From NCBI GenBank assembly GCA_934182615.1, contig CAKPRO010000001.1:96981-160980 (forward strand): a stretch of 64,000 nucleotides of DNA. The letters are read 5' to 3'. The first letter of the stretch is position 1; the number at the start of each line of letters is the position of its first letter. The notes under the pieces are model-generated. The model was not told the DNA's origin, ran no database searches, and was given only the letters and a program-made list of their open reading frames with translations. This document shows positions 53,841 to 62,773 of the stretch, one piece after another. The position numbers and the translations under genes are program-made. Source of the DNA: an uncultured Bacilli bacterium (lineage in GTDB: Bacteria; Bacillota_I; Bacilli_A; RF39; UBA660).

Positions 53841-55421
53841 TTATTTAACTAAAGTACTATTTATATATCTATTATTATCGTCAATAGTAAAATACTGTAA
53901 GACACCACTACTACTAGGTACTAGAGATACCATAAATAAATCATTATCTTTATCTAACATATATCCATCTTTAATTATTATTTCATCATTACGTTTTTCA
54001 ACAATACCACCTTTATATGCATCATCCCATGTTATATAAGTATATCTTTTAGTCATTACTGGAAAAGAAAAAGTATAATAATTTCTATCAATAAGTGATG
54101 AATTAATACAACCTTTACCATCACAGAATTTTAAGTATTTAGCAGCCTCTATAGGTATTTCATATACTTCACTACATTTTTTTACAAAGTTTTCTTTATC
54201 TAAGAATCCTAACATTACTAAGTCATCATACATAGATTTATTATATTTAATTTCATAATAATATTTAATTTCAAGAATAATTTTCTTTTCTATATTACTT
54301 AGTGACTGCTTAAGATTATTATCTTTATTTTTACAATATTTTATATAAATAGAATGATATTCTTGCAATAAAGAAATAAAATATTCAGCACTCTTTTTAT
54401 TTGGCACTATCTTCATAAGAGCATTAATAATTACATCATTACTACATTTATTATAATATTCTTTAATAACTTCAGTACCAACAATTTCTCCTAATGTTCT
54501 AGTAACATCAACATAAAAAGAATAAGAAACATCATATGGATAGCAGTTTCCATAATATTCATTATTGGCAATAACATTAGTACTTTCCTTTAAAAAACTA
54601 TTTTCTATTATATTTTCTTGTAGAGCATGAGATAATTCATGTGTAAAAGTATTTTCTTTAACTTCAGAAAAAGATGTCACTTTATAAAAATCAATAGTAT
54701 TAGTAGCGGTATCATAAGTTCCATTTATTCCAGGGTTAGCTTCACTATGATATACCAAAGATAATGTACTTAATTTTTCCAACAAATTATCATAATTCAT
54801 GTATTTATAATTATCCTCAAATATTTCTGGATGTGATAATATTAATTGTTTTTCTTCGCCACTTAAATTAGAATTTGTTTCAATAGCGGTAACAATATCA
54901 TTAAAATTATATGGATGTTTTAGATGACTACTACCAATACTTATATCTTCAATAACACTATTAACAGTATAATCAATTTGATTTAAGATGTCACTTCTTA
55001 AAGAAGAATTGAATACAATCGTGGCACTTAAAAATATAATAATTACATCTTTTCCTAATCTAATAACTCTTCTAATATAATCATCCTTATTATTGTTAGA
55101 GCCTAAATACGCATAAGTATTCCTATCATTAAATATCTTATTTAATTTAATTAAATCATTTTCATTAGGTAATGGGTTAAACATAAATATATCTTTAGAA
55201 TAATCAAAATAAACTTGATATTTATTATCACTAATCTTAATTGGAATTACTTCCATTATATTTTTATCAGGTGTTATATTATCTAATATTTTAGAAATTA
55301 CTCTTTTTTCTTCTAAATTGAAATTATATATTATAGTACCATTATCTAATTTTCCAATTTTATACTTACCATCATAAGTTATAATATACCAAAAATTATT
55401 ATATTTAAATTTTCCTATCAT
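53841..55421 (-). CDS. Membrane-anchored HExxH putative zinc metalloprotease
   Basis: The 526-residue protein has an N-terminal domain of about 110 residues, one membrane segment (about 112-132) and a large, probably external domain with HELSHALQE near residue 260, the HExxH zinc motif of gluzincin-type peptidases. I see no known family beyond that. The last third has FDGKGCINSSLIDRNYY-like aromatic stretches (seen as CDGKGCINSS). A possible third ligand Glu is in LGEIVGTEV. It may cleave an envelope protein; the substrate is unknown. GTGAGGG precedes the ATG. Confidence 0.7.
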   Translation of the reverse strand: MIGKFKYNNFWYIITYDGKYKIGKLDNGTIIYNFNLEEKRVISKILDNITPDKNIMEVIPIKISDNKYQVYFDYSKDIFMFNPLPNENDLIKLNKIFNDRNTYAYLGSNNNKDDYIRRVIRLGKDVIIIFLSATIVFNSSLRSDILNQIDYTVNSVIEDISIGSSHLKHPYNFNDIVTAIETNSNLSGEEKQLILSHPEIFEDNYKYMNYDNLLEKLSTLSLVYHSEANPGINGTYDTATNTIDFYKVTSFSEVKENTFTHELSHALQENIIENSFLKESTNVIANNEYYGNCYPYDVSYSFYVDVTRTLGEIVGTEVIKEYYNKCSNDVIINALMKIVPNKKSAEYFISLLQEYHSIYIKYCKNKDNNLKQSLSNIEKKIILEIKYYYEIKYNKSMYDDLVMLGFLDKENFVKKCSEVYEIPIEAAKYLKFCDGKGCINSSLIDRNYYTFSFPVMTKRYTYITWDDAYKGGIVEKRNDEIIIKDGYMLDKDNDLFMVSLVPSSSGVLQYFTIDDNNRYINSTLVK

Positions 55422-55471
55422 TACTATCCCTCACATATATACCATATTATAACAAATAAATAAAAAAAGCA

Positions 55472-55512
55472 ATAAGTTATCTATCAACAATATCTACTGA
55501 TAGATAACTTAT
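55472..55512 (-). terminator. Strong terminator after the 346-residue unknown gene
   Basis: ATAAGTTATCTATCA / TGATAGATAACTTAT is a perfect 15-base-pair stem with an 11-base loop; a T-tract follows on the minus strand. Confidence 0.8.
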
Positions 55513-55520
55513 TTTATAAA

Positions 55521-56561
55521 CTATCTATTTTTTGAAGGAGATTTATCAAGCTCATAATTAAAATCTTCATAATCTATACATAGTTTTTTGAAGTTTATTT
55601 TTAGTTCTTTATTATTATCAAAAAATAATAGACCAGTACTTATACAATAATTTAAAAATTCATTATATTTTATTTTCATTGACTTTAAATTTTCTATTGA
55701 AAATTTGGTACTAGCAACCATATTTCTAATTGCTCTTTGTAATTTTTCGTCATCAGAAGAATTTAATATATCTTGTGAAATTGACATTAATGGAACCTCT
55801 GTATCATTATCTTTTTTGTGAATGGTTATTTCTGGCACGGATAAAATTTGTGATTTACCACTTTGTATTCCATATTTTATAAAATTTATAAACCTTAACA
55901 AAATTTCAGTTTGAATTAATGAAAGTTCAGTGTCATTTTCTGGTGGATTAATAAATATTTTATCATAATTTATTTTCCAAATTACATCTTCTAATATGTC
56001 AAAATTTAATAATAATCCGCCTTCTTCTGTTCTATTATAGCCTCCATCTTCTTCTATTAGACCTATCTGGTGAGTGAACCACTTACCCAATATTTTTTTG
56101 CCAAACTTTTCAGACAATTTTGAAACCGTCGCTGTTACAAAACAATCATCTCGCTCTACAAGTAAAGAATTTTTTCTATAAGAAACTTGAATTCCAGATT
56201 GATGATATTTTCTAGATTCATACTGATTACGATTATCAAAACGATATGAGCGTATTGAATCAATTATAATATAACTTGAATGATCTACATAGATACTAAG
56301 ATCTGTGAGATTTAATAAATTGTTATTATTTATAACATCAGCTTTATAGTGAAAATTACCATCAGAATCAATCATTGTACTTAATGTTTCAAAAGTTTTA
56401 TCTAAAGAAATTTCCTTATCTTCATATTTTGAGATATAATCATTCATAATGTTATTTGCAATTTCCGTAATAAATTTAGTAGCGGCATTATTTTGAATAA
56501 TTAAATTATTTACATTTTTATTTGAAAAATATTTTAATATTTCTTCCTTAGATATTTGCAT
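55521..56561 (-). CDS. Protein of unknown function, 346 residues
   Basis: I do not recognise this protein. It has no membrane segment. The N-terminal 60 residues look helical and the middle (about 95-200) is rich in Tyr, Asp and Gly, including KWFTHQIGLIEEDGGYNRTEEGG in two parts (KWFTHQIG and EEDGGYNRTEEGG). The C-terminus is lysine-rich and ends DKSPSKNR. GAGGTGATTAA precedes the ATG. It sits at the border of the accessory zone, and the 298-base gap upstream (56562-56859) shows no further gene or clear signal. Confidence 0.7.
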   Translation of the reverse strand: MQISKEEILKYFSNKNVNNLIIQNNAATKFITEIANNIMNDYISKYEDKEISLDKTFETLSTMIDSDGNFHYKADVINNNNLLNLTDLSIYVDHSSYIIIDSIRSYRFDNRNQYESRKYHQSGIQVSYRKNSLLVERDDCFVTATVSKLSEKFGKKILGKWFTHQIGLIEEDGGYNRTEEGGLLLNFDILEDVIWKINYDKIFINPPENDTELSLIQTEILLRFINFIKYGIQSGKSQILSVPEITIHKKDNDTEVPLMSISQDILNSSDDEKLQRAIRNMVASTKFSIENLKSMKIKYNEFLNYCISTGLLFFDNNKELKINFKKLCIDYEDFNYELDKSPSKNR

Positions 56562-56859
56562 TTAATCACCTCAATTATTTTATGTTTTATAGTTTTTTAA
56601 CTCAGTAATAAAATTACATTAGAATGTTTCTTTATTTAGTGTCATTTTGATACTGGAAATAATATTTTCTTCTTCTGCAAAGTATCAGTTTTTTCTATAT
56701 ATGATTATAGCATATACGTATTTTGATTTGAAGATACATATATTATTTTAATAAATTTTACACTTTATTTTACAAATTTTATGATCGCTTTTTAGCTATT
56801 TATACAAGTTTTAAGTGTATGTATCTATTTTGTTTTAAATATTCTCATAAAGCTAAATT

Positions 56860-57471
56860 TTACTTTGATTTTTTTCTTTCATTAGATATGATATAAGGTT
56901 CATATATATTCTTAAATTTATCTATAGTTTCTTTTACATCAAACCAATAAACGTTTGTTAATATTCCATCTGATGGATCTATTTCTGTTCTTTCAAGTTT
57001 GCCTCCTAATGCTTTCAAAGTTTTATCTGAGCCAATATTATTAACATCACAATCTAGCATCACTTTATCTAATCCAATTTTTTCTGCTTCAAGCATTCCT
57101 AAATATAAATTTATTTTATTATAACCTTTTCTTCTTTCTGTTGGTCTAATTCCATATCCTATATGGCCTCCAAATTGTAACATAGATTCACTTAAATTCC
57201 ATCTAATATTAATGACACCAACAATTTTGTTATCATTTTCTCTAATAAGCAAAAACGTCCTTGACTGGCATCTTCCCCATTTTTCTGCATAGTCTTTATT
57301 TTCCATATTTAAACATCTTTGCAATGCTTGCTCAAAAGTATAGCCCTCAAATATTTTGCTTAATGCTCCAATTCCATTAGTATCAGAATTATATTCAGCA
57401 AGTTCGTTAATGTATTCCATTATTTCCCTTTTTCTATCAACTGAAGGCTTTTCTAAATAAAATTTTTCCAT
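56860..57471 (-). CDS. GNAT-family N-acetyltransferase
   Basis: The 203-residue protein has a GNAT core: VGVINIRWNLSES (beta 4), the acetyl-CoA-binding loop in GYGIRPTERRKGYNK (the R/Q-x-x-G-x-G/A element) and LDCDVNNIGSDKTLKALGG. Its closest pattern is the RimJ/RimL-like or YnaD-like acetyltransferases that act on small molecules or protein N-termini. The substrate is not shown. The binding site (GAAGGAG) is rather far from the ATG. It lies between a decayed SEC-C mini-gene and the unknown gene. Confidence 0.85.
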   Translation of the reverse strand: MEKFYLEKPSVDRKREIMEYINELAEYNSDTNGIGALSKIFEGYTFEQALQRCLNMENKDYAEKWGRCQSRTFLLIRENDNKIVGVINIRWNLSESMLQFGGHIGYGIRPTERRKGYNKINLYLGMLEAEKIGLDKVMLDCDVNNIGSDKTLKALGGKLERTEIDPSDGILTNVYWFDVKETIDKFKNIYEPYIISNERKKSK

Positions 57472-57524
57472 AATATTTTTCTAATACTCCTTCGTTAATT
57501 AATATACTACTATTTAATCAAAAA

Positions 57525-57549
57525 GTCCACATAATTTCGTTATGTGGAC
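57525..57549. repeat. GTCCACATAA hairpin A
   Basis: GTCCACATAA / TTATGTGGAC, a perfect ten-base-pair stem with a TTTCG loop, just downstream of SEC-C remnant A on the minus strand. A related hairpin follows SEC-C remnant B. Confidence 0.7.
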
Positions 57550-57631
57550 AAATTGTAAACATTTTTTAATTATTAAATAATCTTTTGTAAATTAAAACTT
57601 TGCAACCCTTTATTTTATAATGAATTATAAA

Positions 57632-57843
57632 TTACTTTCCGCAGCAATTCTTATATTTCTTTCCACTTCCACATGTTGTAAGAACTCCCATATTATCAGT
57701 ATTATTTATACTTATAGTATTATTCGTATTTCCTTGTTTATCAGACTAGGTAACATCTATATTATTTGTATTTATGATATTACCTGTACTATAAGTATTT
57801 CTCTAACGTGGACTTCTTGTGGACATTGACCACATCCGTTCAT
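57632..57843 (-). pseudogene. Decayed SEC-C zinc-motif mini-gene, copy A
   Basis: The minus strand begins MNGCGQCPQE (a CxxC pair) and ends MGVLTTCGSGKKYKNCCGK, the SEC-C zinc motif found at the C-terminus of SecA. Between them the frame shifts once and meets a TAG, and the rest is a low-complexity Asn/Thr/Ile repeat. An intact parent would be about 70 residues. Copy B, 2.3 kb away, has the same layout and almost the same length (210 bases), so both descend from one gene. Confidence 0.7.
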
Positions 57844-57888
57844 CTAATATGATTATATCAATTTTTGCCTTTTTATACAATGTGCAAT

Positions 57889-58908
57889 TTATTTATTTTC
57901 AATTTGCTTTGTTTCACTTAATAGTCTATCAAAATCTGACACATAATTCTTATCCTGTATAACTTTATATTTTTCATATTCGTTTTCCGCTTTTTCGACT
58001 GCTTGTTTATGTGAGATTTTTCTTTTTCCTTCTAAAACTTCATAATGGAAAACTTTTAGGGCATTTTCTACTTCATCTTTCCAATCTTCCATATACATTG
58101 TTATACTTCTTTCCGCATTATTTTCAGCAATATCCAAAAATAAGTTTACTAAATTATTTAAATTCTTAATTTCTTGTTCATTTAAATAGTTCTTAGCAAT
58201 AATTACATCAGATTTCAAAATCTTCCCATCAGGTGAATTTTCCCAGGTAGTAAGTCCCATATTTTCTTTTTTAGAATCTACCCTTTTATAAACTATTTCA
58301 GCAGCAGTGTTTCCAGTAATTGCATAATGAAATTTATTTTGAATAGTTTTATAAAAAGTTATTGCGGTTTCACTATTTTTATCATAATCAATAGAACATT
58401 CAGCAAATATATCCGTAATTTTTTGATAAAACATTCTTTCACTTGTGCGGATTAATTTGATTCTTTCAAGTAATCTTTTAAAGTATTCTTGATCTGATTT
58501 TCTTGCCTTCATAAATCTTTCATCATTTAAAGCAAATCCTTGAACCATATAATCTTTTAATATTTTATTTGCCCAAGTTCTAAATTTAATTGCTTTTTTA
58601 GAATTAACTCTAAAGCCAATGGAAATAATCATATCAAGATTATAATACTTGGTATTATAAGTTTGTGTTCCATCATTACCCATATGTGCAATTTTTGCAC
58701 ATGTGCTATTTTCACTTAATTCTTCATCTTTATAAATATTGTTAATATGTCTAACAATGCCACTTCTATCAATATTAAAAAGGATTGATAACGCTTCTGT
58801 ATTTAATCAAACATCCTTATTTTCAAGTAACACTTCAACTTGTATATTTCCATCTTCATCATTATAGAATAAAATATTTTTTTCATTTTCAATTAATTTA
58901 TTATTCAT
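57889..58908 (-). pseudogene. RhuM-family protein gene interrupted by TGA at codon 34
   Basis: The full frame (339 codons) reads as a RhuM protein: an N-terminal winged-helix part (LFNIDRSGIVRHI, then NSTCAKIAHMG), NTKYYNLDMIISIGFRVNS, KFRTWANKIL and a long helical C-terminal half. Codon 34 is TGA (58809-58807) exactly where the family has Trp in V-W-L-T. Because TGA is a stop in tatD, holB and recF, this is most simply a Trp-to-stop mutation. A shorter product could start at 58683 but would lose the DNA-binding part. RhuM function is unknown. AGAGGAG precedes the ATG. Confidence 0.75.
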
Positions 58909-58934
58909 CTGTAACATCTCCTCTAATATACTTT

Positions 58935-59765
58935 CTATAATTGCTTTTTACCATTTTGGCTATTAGATTTATTATAAAAATCTTTCATAGACACTACTAC
59001 ATCTTCAATTTTTTTAATATCATCTTCTAATACTAAAGGGCTTTCTCCTTTAGTAATTTTTCTTCTTAATTTAAAGCTTTTCATATATATTAATTGGGAA
59101 AATTCATCATAATTATTCATACCTACATAATTTATAAATAAATTCAAATTTCCTGTAATATAAATGTCTTTTAAATCATCTCTAAAAGAATCATAAAATA
59201 AATTAATTAGAGGAAATACGTTTTCTTGCCATGATGGTGTATAGCAAATATCTAATCCTAAGTTTCTTAATTCATCTAAAATTTCTAATGTCATTTTTTG
59301 ATTAATTGCCTCGTTAAGATCACTATTTAGACTAACTACACCACTAGATTTTTCTTTACTTATACACAAACCACTAATGATTTCTAATGGTTCTAATGAT
59401 AAAATATTACTGCTCATTTTATGATTCAATTCATGAATAATATGTGTGATATCATAAGATAGTGGCAGTACTAATACATCGATTTCATCAATGTATGCGC
59501 TTTGGGAAAAACATATTTTGTTCATTTTACTTAGATATTCATCAACTTGTTTTTCTGGTAATGATGATACAATTTGCTCTTTTATGTTTTTACCTTCCTG
59601 TTTTTCTACATCATCGTACCAAATTATTTTTAAATCTTTTAAAGTAGTTACAATATAGTCTTTATACTCTTCACCATAAAAATTAACAAAAGCTTGTATA
59701 ATATAATTAATTTCTCTATTTAATCTGTTGTTAGCATATACAAATTTTTCCTGTATTGCTTTCAT
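58935..59765 (-). CDS. Putative zinc metallopeptidase with HELNH motif
   Basis: The product of about 276 residues has IIHELNHKMSS near residue 112, an HExxH zinc-binding motif, and NEAINQKMT about 45 residues later, which could give the third ligand Glu. No signal or membrane segment is seen, so it is probably cytoplasmic. The family is not one I can name. I chose the ATG with AAGGTGA eight bases upstream. It precedes the broken RhuM gene by 26 bases on the same strand, within the accessory zone. Confidence 0.65.
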   Translation of the reverse strand: MKAIQEKFVYANNRLNREINYIIQAFVNFYGEEYKDYIVTTLKDLKIIWYDDVEKQEGKNIKEQIVSSLPEKQVDEYLSKMNKICFSQSAYIDEIDVLVLPLSYDITHIIHELNHKMSSNILSLEPLEIISGLCISKEKSSGVVSLNSDLNEAINQKMTLEILDELRNLGLDICYTPSWQENVFPLINLFYDSFRDDLKDIYITGNLNLFINYVGMNNYDEFSQLIYMKSFKLRRKITKGESPLVLEDDIKKIEDVVVSMKDFYNKSNSQNGKKQL

Positions 59766-59799
59766 TATTATCATCACCTTTCTTAATTTTTAATATTAT

Positions 59800-59829
59800 T
59801 TGTCCACAAAGTTAAGTTTATGTGGACAA
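59800..59829. repeat. TTGTCCACA hairpin B
   Basis: TTGTCCACA / TGTGGACAA around 12 bases, downstream of SEC-C remnant B on the minus strand, related to hairpin A at 57525. Confidence 0.65.
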
Positions 59830-59910
59830 GTTGTGGTCAAATTATAATTTATGAGCCAAATAAAGATTTTTATATATTTTATAAGCCCTTATAAAATAAG
59901 GACTTATTGA

Positions 59911-60120
59911 CTATTTACCACAACATTGTTTATATTTCTTCCCTGAACCACATGTTGTAGGAACTCCCATATTTATAATACTTATAATATTTATAATATT
60001 ATTGATATTTCAAGGCTTTAGCGTCTTGGTAACCTATTATATTTATAATATTTATAGTATTTTTGTTATTATAAATATTTCTCTATTGCAAACAAATCGC
60101 AAACAATGTTTGCATTCATT
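59911..60120 (-). pseudogene. Decayed SEC-C zinc-motif mini-gene, copy B
   Basis: It ends MGVPTTCGSGKKYKQCCGK, nearly the same SEC-C motif as copy A, after an Asn/Ile low-complexity stretch. The start ATGAATG aligns with copy A's start, and both share GAGAAATA and GTTACC blocks. Several frameshifts and stops break it. The remaining gap to the integrase (60121-60228) shows no gene; one end of the mobile element probably lies here. Confidence 0.65.
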
Positions 60121-60228
60121 TACTGAAGTCATTATATTCTATATATATAACAAATGCCAATGTGCGTTTTCTATTTTTGCACATTTATTATACTATAAAT
60201 ATTTATTTTTATCAATGGATCTGTCGGA

Positions 60229-61497
60229 TTATTCATATTTAATAATTTCTTCTATAATTTCAGATTTTGTTATTTTATCAAAAACATCAGTTGCTAGTCG
60301 TCTAGATTTTTCTGTACTTGAAATATAATAATTTTCCGTTGTTTCTACATTTCTATGTCCAAGTATATCAGCAACATCTCTTATCTCAATTCCATTAGTT
60401 AATATCTTAGTTGCATAACTTCCTCTTAAATCATAGAATCTACATTTTTCAATTCCTAACTCATTATGAATAATTTTAAATGGATATCTTGTTAAATCAG
60501 TTCCTACATATAATCCGTTTTCTTTTGTAAATACAAGATTAATCTTTTCTTTATATTTTTTTGTATTATCATTTATTACTATTCTTCTTTCTACTGCTTT
60601 GCCATATTCATTCATAACTTCTTCGATGTGATAGTAATTATATTTTTTACCATATAGCTTCTGATATAGTTGTTGTTTTCTCTGATAATTTTTTAATGCA
60701 TTTAATAATGTTTCACTAATATGAATCACTCTTTTTCCTGCAAAAGTTTTAGTTGTTCCTATAAACCATCTTCCCTTTTCGTCTTTAGGTTTATCATAAA
60801 CATTATGTTTGATTGATATTGTTCCATTTTCTAAATCGATATCATCCCAAGTTAATGCAAATACCTCTCCAGTTCTCATTCCAGTATAACAAGATGTTAA
60901 AAATGCACAAGTAAATGTTTCATTATTTTTAAATCTATTTAAGATAGTGTCAATTTCATCTTGTGAATATAAATGTTTAATATCTTCCTTTTCTTTTTCT
61001 AATCTTGGAAGTCGTAATGTTATTGCTGGATTATATTTAAGAAAGCCATATAAATCACAAGCGTCACGAAAAGAACCTTTTACAACTTTTAATATACTTT
61101 TAAAATATGCTCTTGAAAAATCATGTTCCTCGCATAATTCTGTTATAAAAGTATTTAACCTTACACTTGTTATTGTTGATAATCTGTACTTACCTATATA
61201 TGGTTTAATATACTTTTTAATTAAAGTTTCATAGGATTGTATAGTATTATATTTCAGATTAGTTTTACAATAATTATTTAACCAGTAATCAAGATAATCA
61301 GAATAGGATATTTTTTGTTCCTTAAATGGAACCCCTGCATTTTGATATTCTGTGTATGCTTTAGTTCCTGCTTCTATTGCTTCTGCTTTAGTTCTAAATC
61401 CAGACTTATTTATAAATTTTCTTTTTCCTTTTACAGGAGCAATTTCAAACTGATACTGATATACTTTTCCTCTCTTTTGAACATTAACACTCCCCAT
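60229..61497 (-). CDS. int: Tyrosine recombinase, Tn916-type integrase
   Basis: This 422-residue site-specific recombinase has an N-terminal arm-binding domain (KRGKVYQYQFEIAPVKGKRK), a SAM-like core-binding domain (about 60-165) and the catalytic domain with Arg in TGMRTGEVFALTWDD (near 206), DLRGSYATKI (near 355) and LGHRNVETTENYY with the nucleophile Tyr near 390. The first His of the HxxR box is Tyr here (FYDLR). It overlaps xis by one base (TAATG). It marks one end of an integrated element, as in Tn916-like elements where xis-int is the terminal pair. Confidence 0.93.
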   Translation of the reverse strand: MGSVNVQKRGKVYQYQFEIAPVKGKRKFINKSGFRTKAEAIEAGTKAYTEYQNAGVPFKEQKISYSDYLDYWLNNYCKTNLKYNTIQSYETLIKKYIKPYIGKYRLSTITSVRLNTFITELCEEHDFSRAYFKSILKVVKGSFRDACDLYGFLKYNPAITLRLPRLEKEKEDIKHLYSQDEIDTILNRFKNNETFTCAFLTSCYTGMRTGEVFALTWDDIDLENGTISIKHNVYDKPKDEKGRWFIGTTKTFAGKRVIHISETLLNALKNYQRKQQLYQKLYGKKYNYYHIEEVMNEYGKAVERRIVINDNTKKYKEKINLVFTKENGLYVGTDLTRYPFKIIHNELGIEKCRFYDLRGSYATKILTNGIEIRDVADILGHRNVETTENYYISSTEKSRRLATDVFDKITKSEIIEEIIKYE

Positions 61498-61724
61498 TAC
61501 AAATTTTCCTCCATTAAATCTAATCTTGTAATTAAATCTAAATTAGTAAAATCTTTACCCTGATTTTCTACAAGAAACTGTTCCAAAGTTGTTTTTAATA
61601 TTTTAATACTTCCTAATTTAATAGCTGGAAGATATCCTTTCTCGATTAGTTTATAAACATAGTTTGGACTGGTATGAATTATTTTGGCAACTTCTTGTAC
61701 TGTGTAAATCATTGTTTCATTCAT
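61497..61724 (-). CDS. xis: Excisionase-type DNA-binding protein
   Basis: The 75-residue protein is one winged-helix of the MerR/excisionase type: YTVQEVAKIIHTSPNYVYKL then IEKGYLPAIKLGSIKILKTTLEQFL. It bends DNA at element ends to favour excision. AGAAGGAGG precedes the ATG, and the start overlaps the mazF stop by four bases, so mazF-xis-int form one unit. Confidence 0.9.
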   Translation of the reverse strand: MNETMIYTVQEVAKIIHTSPNYVYKLIEKGYLPAIKLGSIKILKTTLEQFLVENQGKDFTNLDLITRLDLMEENL

Positions 61725-62119
61725 CTTTTCTCCTCCTTCTTTATTAAATTATCAATATACGAAGCAATATCAATTTGAAAAGAACAGATTAGCGCCTTAT
61801 CAATTTCTTGAAGTTTTTCTTTATTCAAAGAGCATAAAAAACTTCCAAGTCTTGACTTATCTAGAACTCTAATTTGTTCCATTAAAACTATTGAATCGTG
61901 TGTAATCTTCTTATCTTTTTCTAAATAGACGTGTGTTTTTAATTTTGGCTTGGAATTTACTTTACTCGTTATTGGTGCAATTAAAACAACAGGGCTACAT
62001 TTATTCGCTAAATCATTTTGAACTATTACCACCGGTCTAGTTCCATTTTGCTCACAACCAACGATTGGATTTAATGAAGCATAATAAATATCCCCTTTTT
62101 TTATATCAGATTTAATCAT
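61721..62119 (-). CDS. MazF/PemK-family endoribonuclease toxin-like protein
   Basis: The product of about 132 residues has the MazF-type barrel start KSDIKKGDIYYASLNP, then GTRPVVIVQND, VVLIAPITSK and QIRVLDKSRLG, which hold the conserved Arg and Thr/Ser residues of the active site. MazF cleaves single-stranded RNA. A long C-terminal helix replaces the usual end. The binding site is weak and the start overlaps the preceding small gene by eight bases, a spacing typical of toxin-antitoxin pairs. Within integrative elements it could stabilise the element. Confidence 0.85.
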   Translation of the reverse strand: MIKSDIKKGDIYYASLNPIVGCEQNGTRPVVIVQNDLANKCSPVVLIAPITSKVNSKPKLKTHVYLEKDKKITHDSIVLMEQIRVLDKSRLGSFLCSLNKEKLQEIDKALICSFQIDIASYIDNLIKKEEKR

Positions 62120-62315
62120 CTTTCTTTTCAACTTTATATATAATGCGTGGTGGTCTATCATTAAATAGATTTAATATATTTAACTTCTTATCTTTTAAAT
62201 AATCTGTTAAAACACGATTAACATCTTCCTGTGCTTTTTGCATACTTGTTTGTGAATGATCCATAGTTGTTTCAAATATCAATTTAACTTTTACTTTATA
62301 ATTTTTTCTTTTCAT
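62112..62315 (-). CDS. Small protein upstream of MazF, possible antitoxin
   Basis: The 67-residue product, MKRKNYKVKVKLIFE onwards, is basic at the N-terminus with a central helix (QTSMQKAQEDVNRVLTDYL) and a charged end KVEKKDD. It has a strong binding site (AAGGAGGAAATTTTA) and overlaps the MazF-like start. Position suggests an antitoxin, but it shows no ribbon-helix-helix or AbrB pattern that I recognise, so it may just be an element protein. Confidence 0.6.
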   Translation of the reverse strand: MKRKNYKVKVKLIFETTMDHSQTSMQKAQEDVNRVLTDYLKDKKLNILNLFNDRPPRIIYKVEKKDD

Positions 62316-62399
62316 TAAAATTTCCTCCTTAATATGTAAAAAAGCCAAAGTACATATAAATACCTTGACTTTCATAATATTTATTTCTTTTATTTTTTT

Positions 62400-62700
62400 A
62401 GTTTTAACTGATATTTGTCTTAATACCCTCAGTACGGGATTTCATCAAACTATTGACTTGCTAAATCAATATCACAGGAATTTCACCTCCCCGAGGATCT
62501 CTCCGGGCTGCACCCATTGCGTGAGTCTGTGGCTATGCAGGAGTATCTTTAATTCTGTTAGATGTAATCGCAAATTAGGTGCTACCTAATTTTATAACCA
62601 AGTATAGACCGACAAGCGTACTTGTTAAAGTGCTGAATCTAACAGGAAAGTATCTGATGAATGTGTATCAAATTTTCAAAGAACACATCCTGCTCCACTA
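62400..62700 (-). other. GC-richer non-coding stretch in the mobile element, possible structured RNA
   Basis: This stretch has no convincing reading frame but is clearly richer in G and C than its surroundings. On the minus strand it holds small hairpins such as GGGTGCAGCCC and CCTCGGGGAGG within TGGGTGCAGCCCGGAGAG, a direct or inverted pair ATTAGGTAGCACCTAATT, and TGTTCTTTGAAAATTTGATA. A palindromic core ATTAGGT-AGC-ACCTAAT is perfect. It could be an element-borne RNA or a transfer or regulatory region. I cannot name the family. Confidence 0.5.
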
Positions 62701-62748
62701 AAATAAAAGGAACAGGTGGAAAAGGATTAACTCCCTCTCACCTGTTTC
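62700..62748 (-). terminator. Terminator after the sigma-like gene
   Basis: GGAAACAGGTG / CACCTGTTCC stem with a long loop, then TTTTATTTT on the minus strand. Confidence 0.75.
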
Positions 62749-62773
62749 CTCACTTAAAGTTAAAAAGTGTAGT

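Noticed and set aside
57620..57829. Plus-strand 69-codon frame near 57.7 kb
   Set aside because: It is the antisense of the SEC-C remnant and its low-complexity repeat.
58807..58809. Genetic code 4 (TGA as Trp) for the whole genome
   Set aside because: tatD, holB, recF and the racemase tail end at TGA, and all large genes use TGG for Trp without internal TGA.
62400..62760. Group II intron or IS element in the GC-richer block
   Set aside because: No reverse transcriptase or transposase frame and no domain V-like hairpin was seen.
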